64,000 nt of DNA from Ariolimax columbianus (taxonomy: Eukaryota; Mollusca; Gastropoda; Stylommatophora; Arionidae), in NCBI GenBank assembly GCA_036924085.1, contig JAVGWX010000013.1, positions 55,746,336 to 55,810,335 on the forward strand. Direction: 5' to 3'. Under the pieces are notes generated by a model. That model was not told the origin of the DNA and did not search any database. It was given only the letters and a program-made list of their open reading frames with translations. Shown here piece after piece: positions 63,835 to 64,000 of this stretch. The translations under genes and the position numbers were made by a program. Numbering within the stretch: position 1 is the stretch's first letter; each line of letters opens with the position of its first letter.

Positions 63835-64000
63835 ATCTCCCTTACTTCCTTGACTACACCTTGACTGCAGCTTCTTTAAATTTCCTCCATTTTCACTTGT
63901 TTCCCTTCTATTTCCATCTGCCTCTTTTCTATCTCCTCCAATCTCTTCTCATTTTTCCCTTATATTTCACTCCATTTGTGCCTGCGTCTCTTCAACTCTA

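Larger units (their letters stand above)
60278..64000 (-). mobile_element. LINE family C, CR1-like, runs off the right edge
   Basis: Minus-strand order: ORF1 with an esterase-like domain (63834-63280), endonuclease (63259-62381), RT (61836-61588, 61249-60857), C-terminal segment (60779-60435), then the 3' UTR ending in CTTAA-type repeats at 60278. Truncated or decayed copies lie at 21880-22098 and 2763-2830. The 5' end is beyond the window. Confidence 0.9.

Overview
This is eukaryotic, intron-rich animal DNA. Coding exons are short and separated by kilobase introns with good GT/AG sites. The rest is minisatellite arrays, tRNA-derived SINEs and decayed non-LTR retrotransposons. Protein similarity is metazoan. 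The style of the repeats (GTTATCTCCCT-type arrays, many RTE-, CR1- and I-like LINEs) suggests a lophotrochozoan, probably a mollusc. That taxonomic call is an inference, and no species is claimed.

Two host genes are visible, in convergent (tail-to-tail) orientation. (1) On the plus strand, 1492-1594 and 3011-4130 are the last two exons of a single-pass membrane protein. One exon encodes the transmembrane helix. The other is one long exon for a ~370-residue cytoplasmic tail with repeated tyrosine motifs (DYFSS, DYFSS, NYFGS, YMTP, YVNE). I do not recognise its family; the ectodomain lies off the left edge. (2) On the minus strand, from 49906 down to 10326, are the last 11 coding exons of HECTD1, a HECT-type E3 ubiquitin ligase. 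They give about 586 residues in a continuous reading frame across every junction, covering the whole HECT domain, the catalytic cysteine and the stop codon.

Almost everything else lies in the HECTD1 introns or around the two 3' ends. There are about 19 tandem arrays with units of 23 to 108 bp. Several have periods divisible by three and so produce long but meaningless ORFs (19.7-21.3 kb, 28 kb, 43-44 kb). Non-LTR elements include: a compact full-length but frame-broken LINE at 31839-35379 with a matching 13-bp target-site duplication (family A); two copies of a second LINE ending in an AGGTC-repeat tail (family B); a CR1-like LINE with an esterase-type ORF1 running off the right edge (family C); an endonuclease-RT-RNase H LINE at about 50.25-55.29 kb with two hairpin-bearing 5' repeats (family D); RNase H-bearing fragments of a further LINE (family E); and many decayed fragments. 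There are also four copies of one tRNA-derived SINE (one with a 16-bp target-site duplication), a piggyBac-like remnant, and three unclassified dispersed repeat families.

The most unusual observations are: a candidate non-autonomous derivative of LINE A that joins its two ends (two copies); an AT-rich dispersed repeat that keeps a coding-like NDH motif and has seeded a minisatellite; two minisatellites 7 kb apart that share a unit in opposite orientation; a nearly AG-free 23-bp array carrying dozens of branch-point-like motifs just upstream of a HECTD1 acceptor; and the tyrosine-motif tail of the unidentified membrane protein. I found no CRISPR array, rRNA or complete ordinary tRNA gene.
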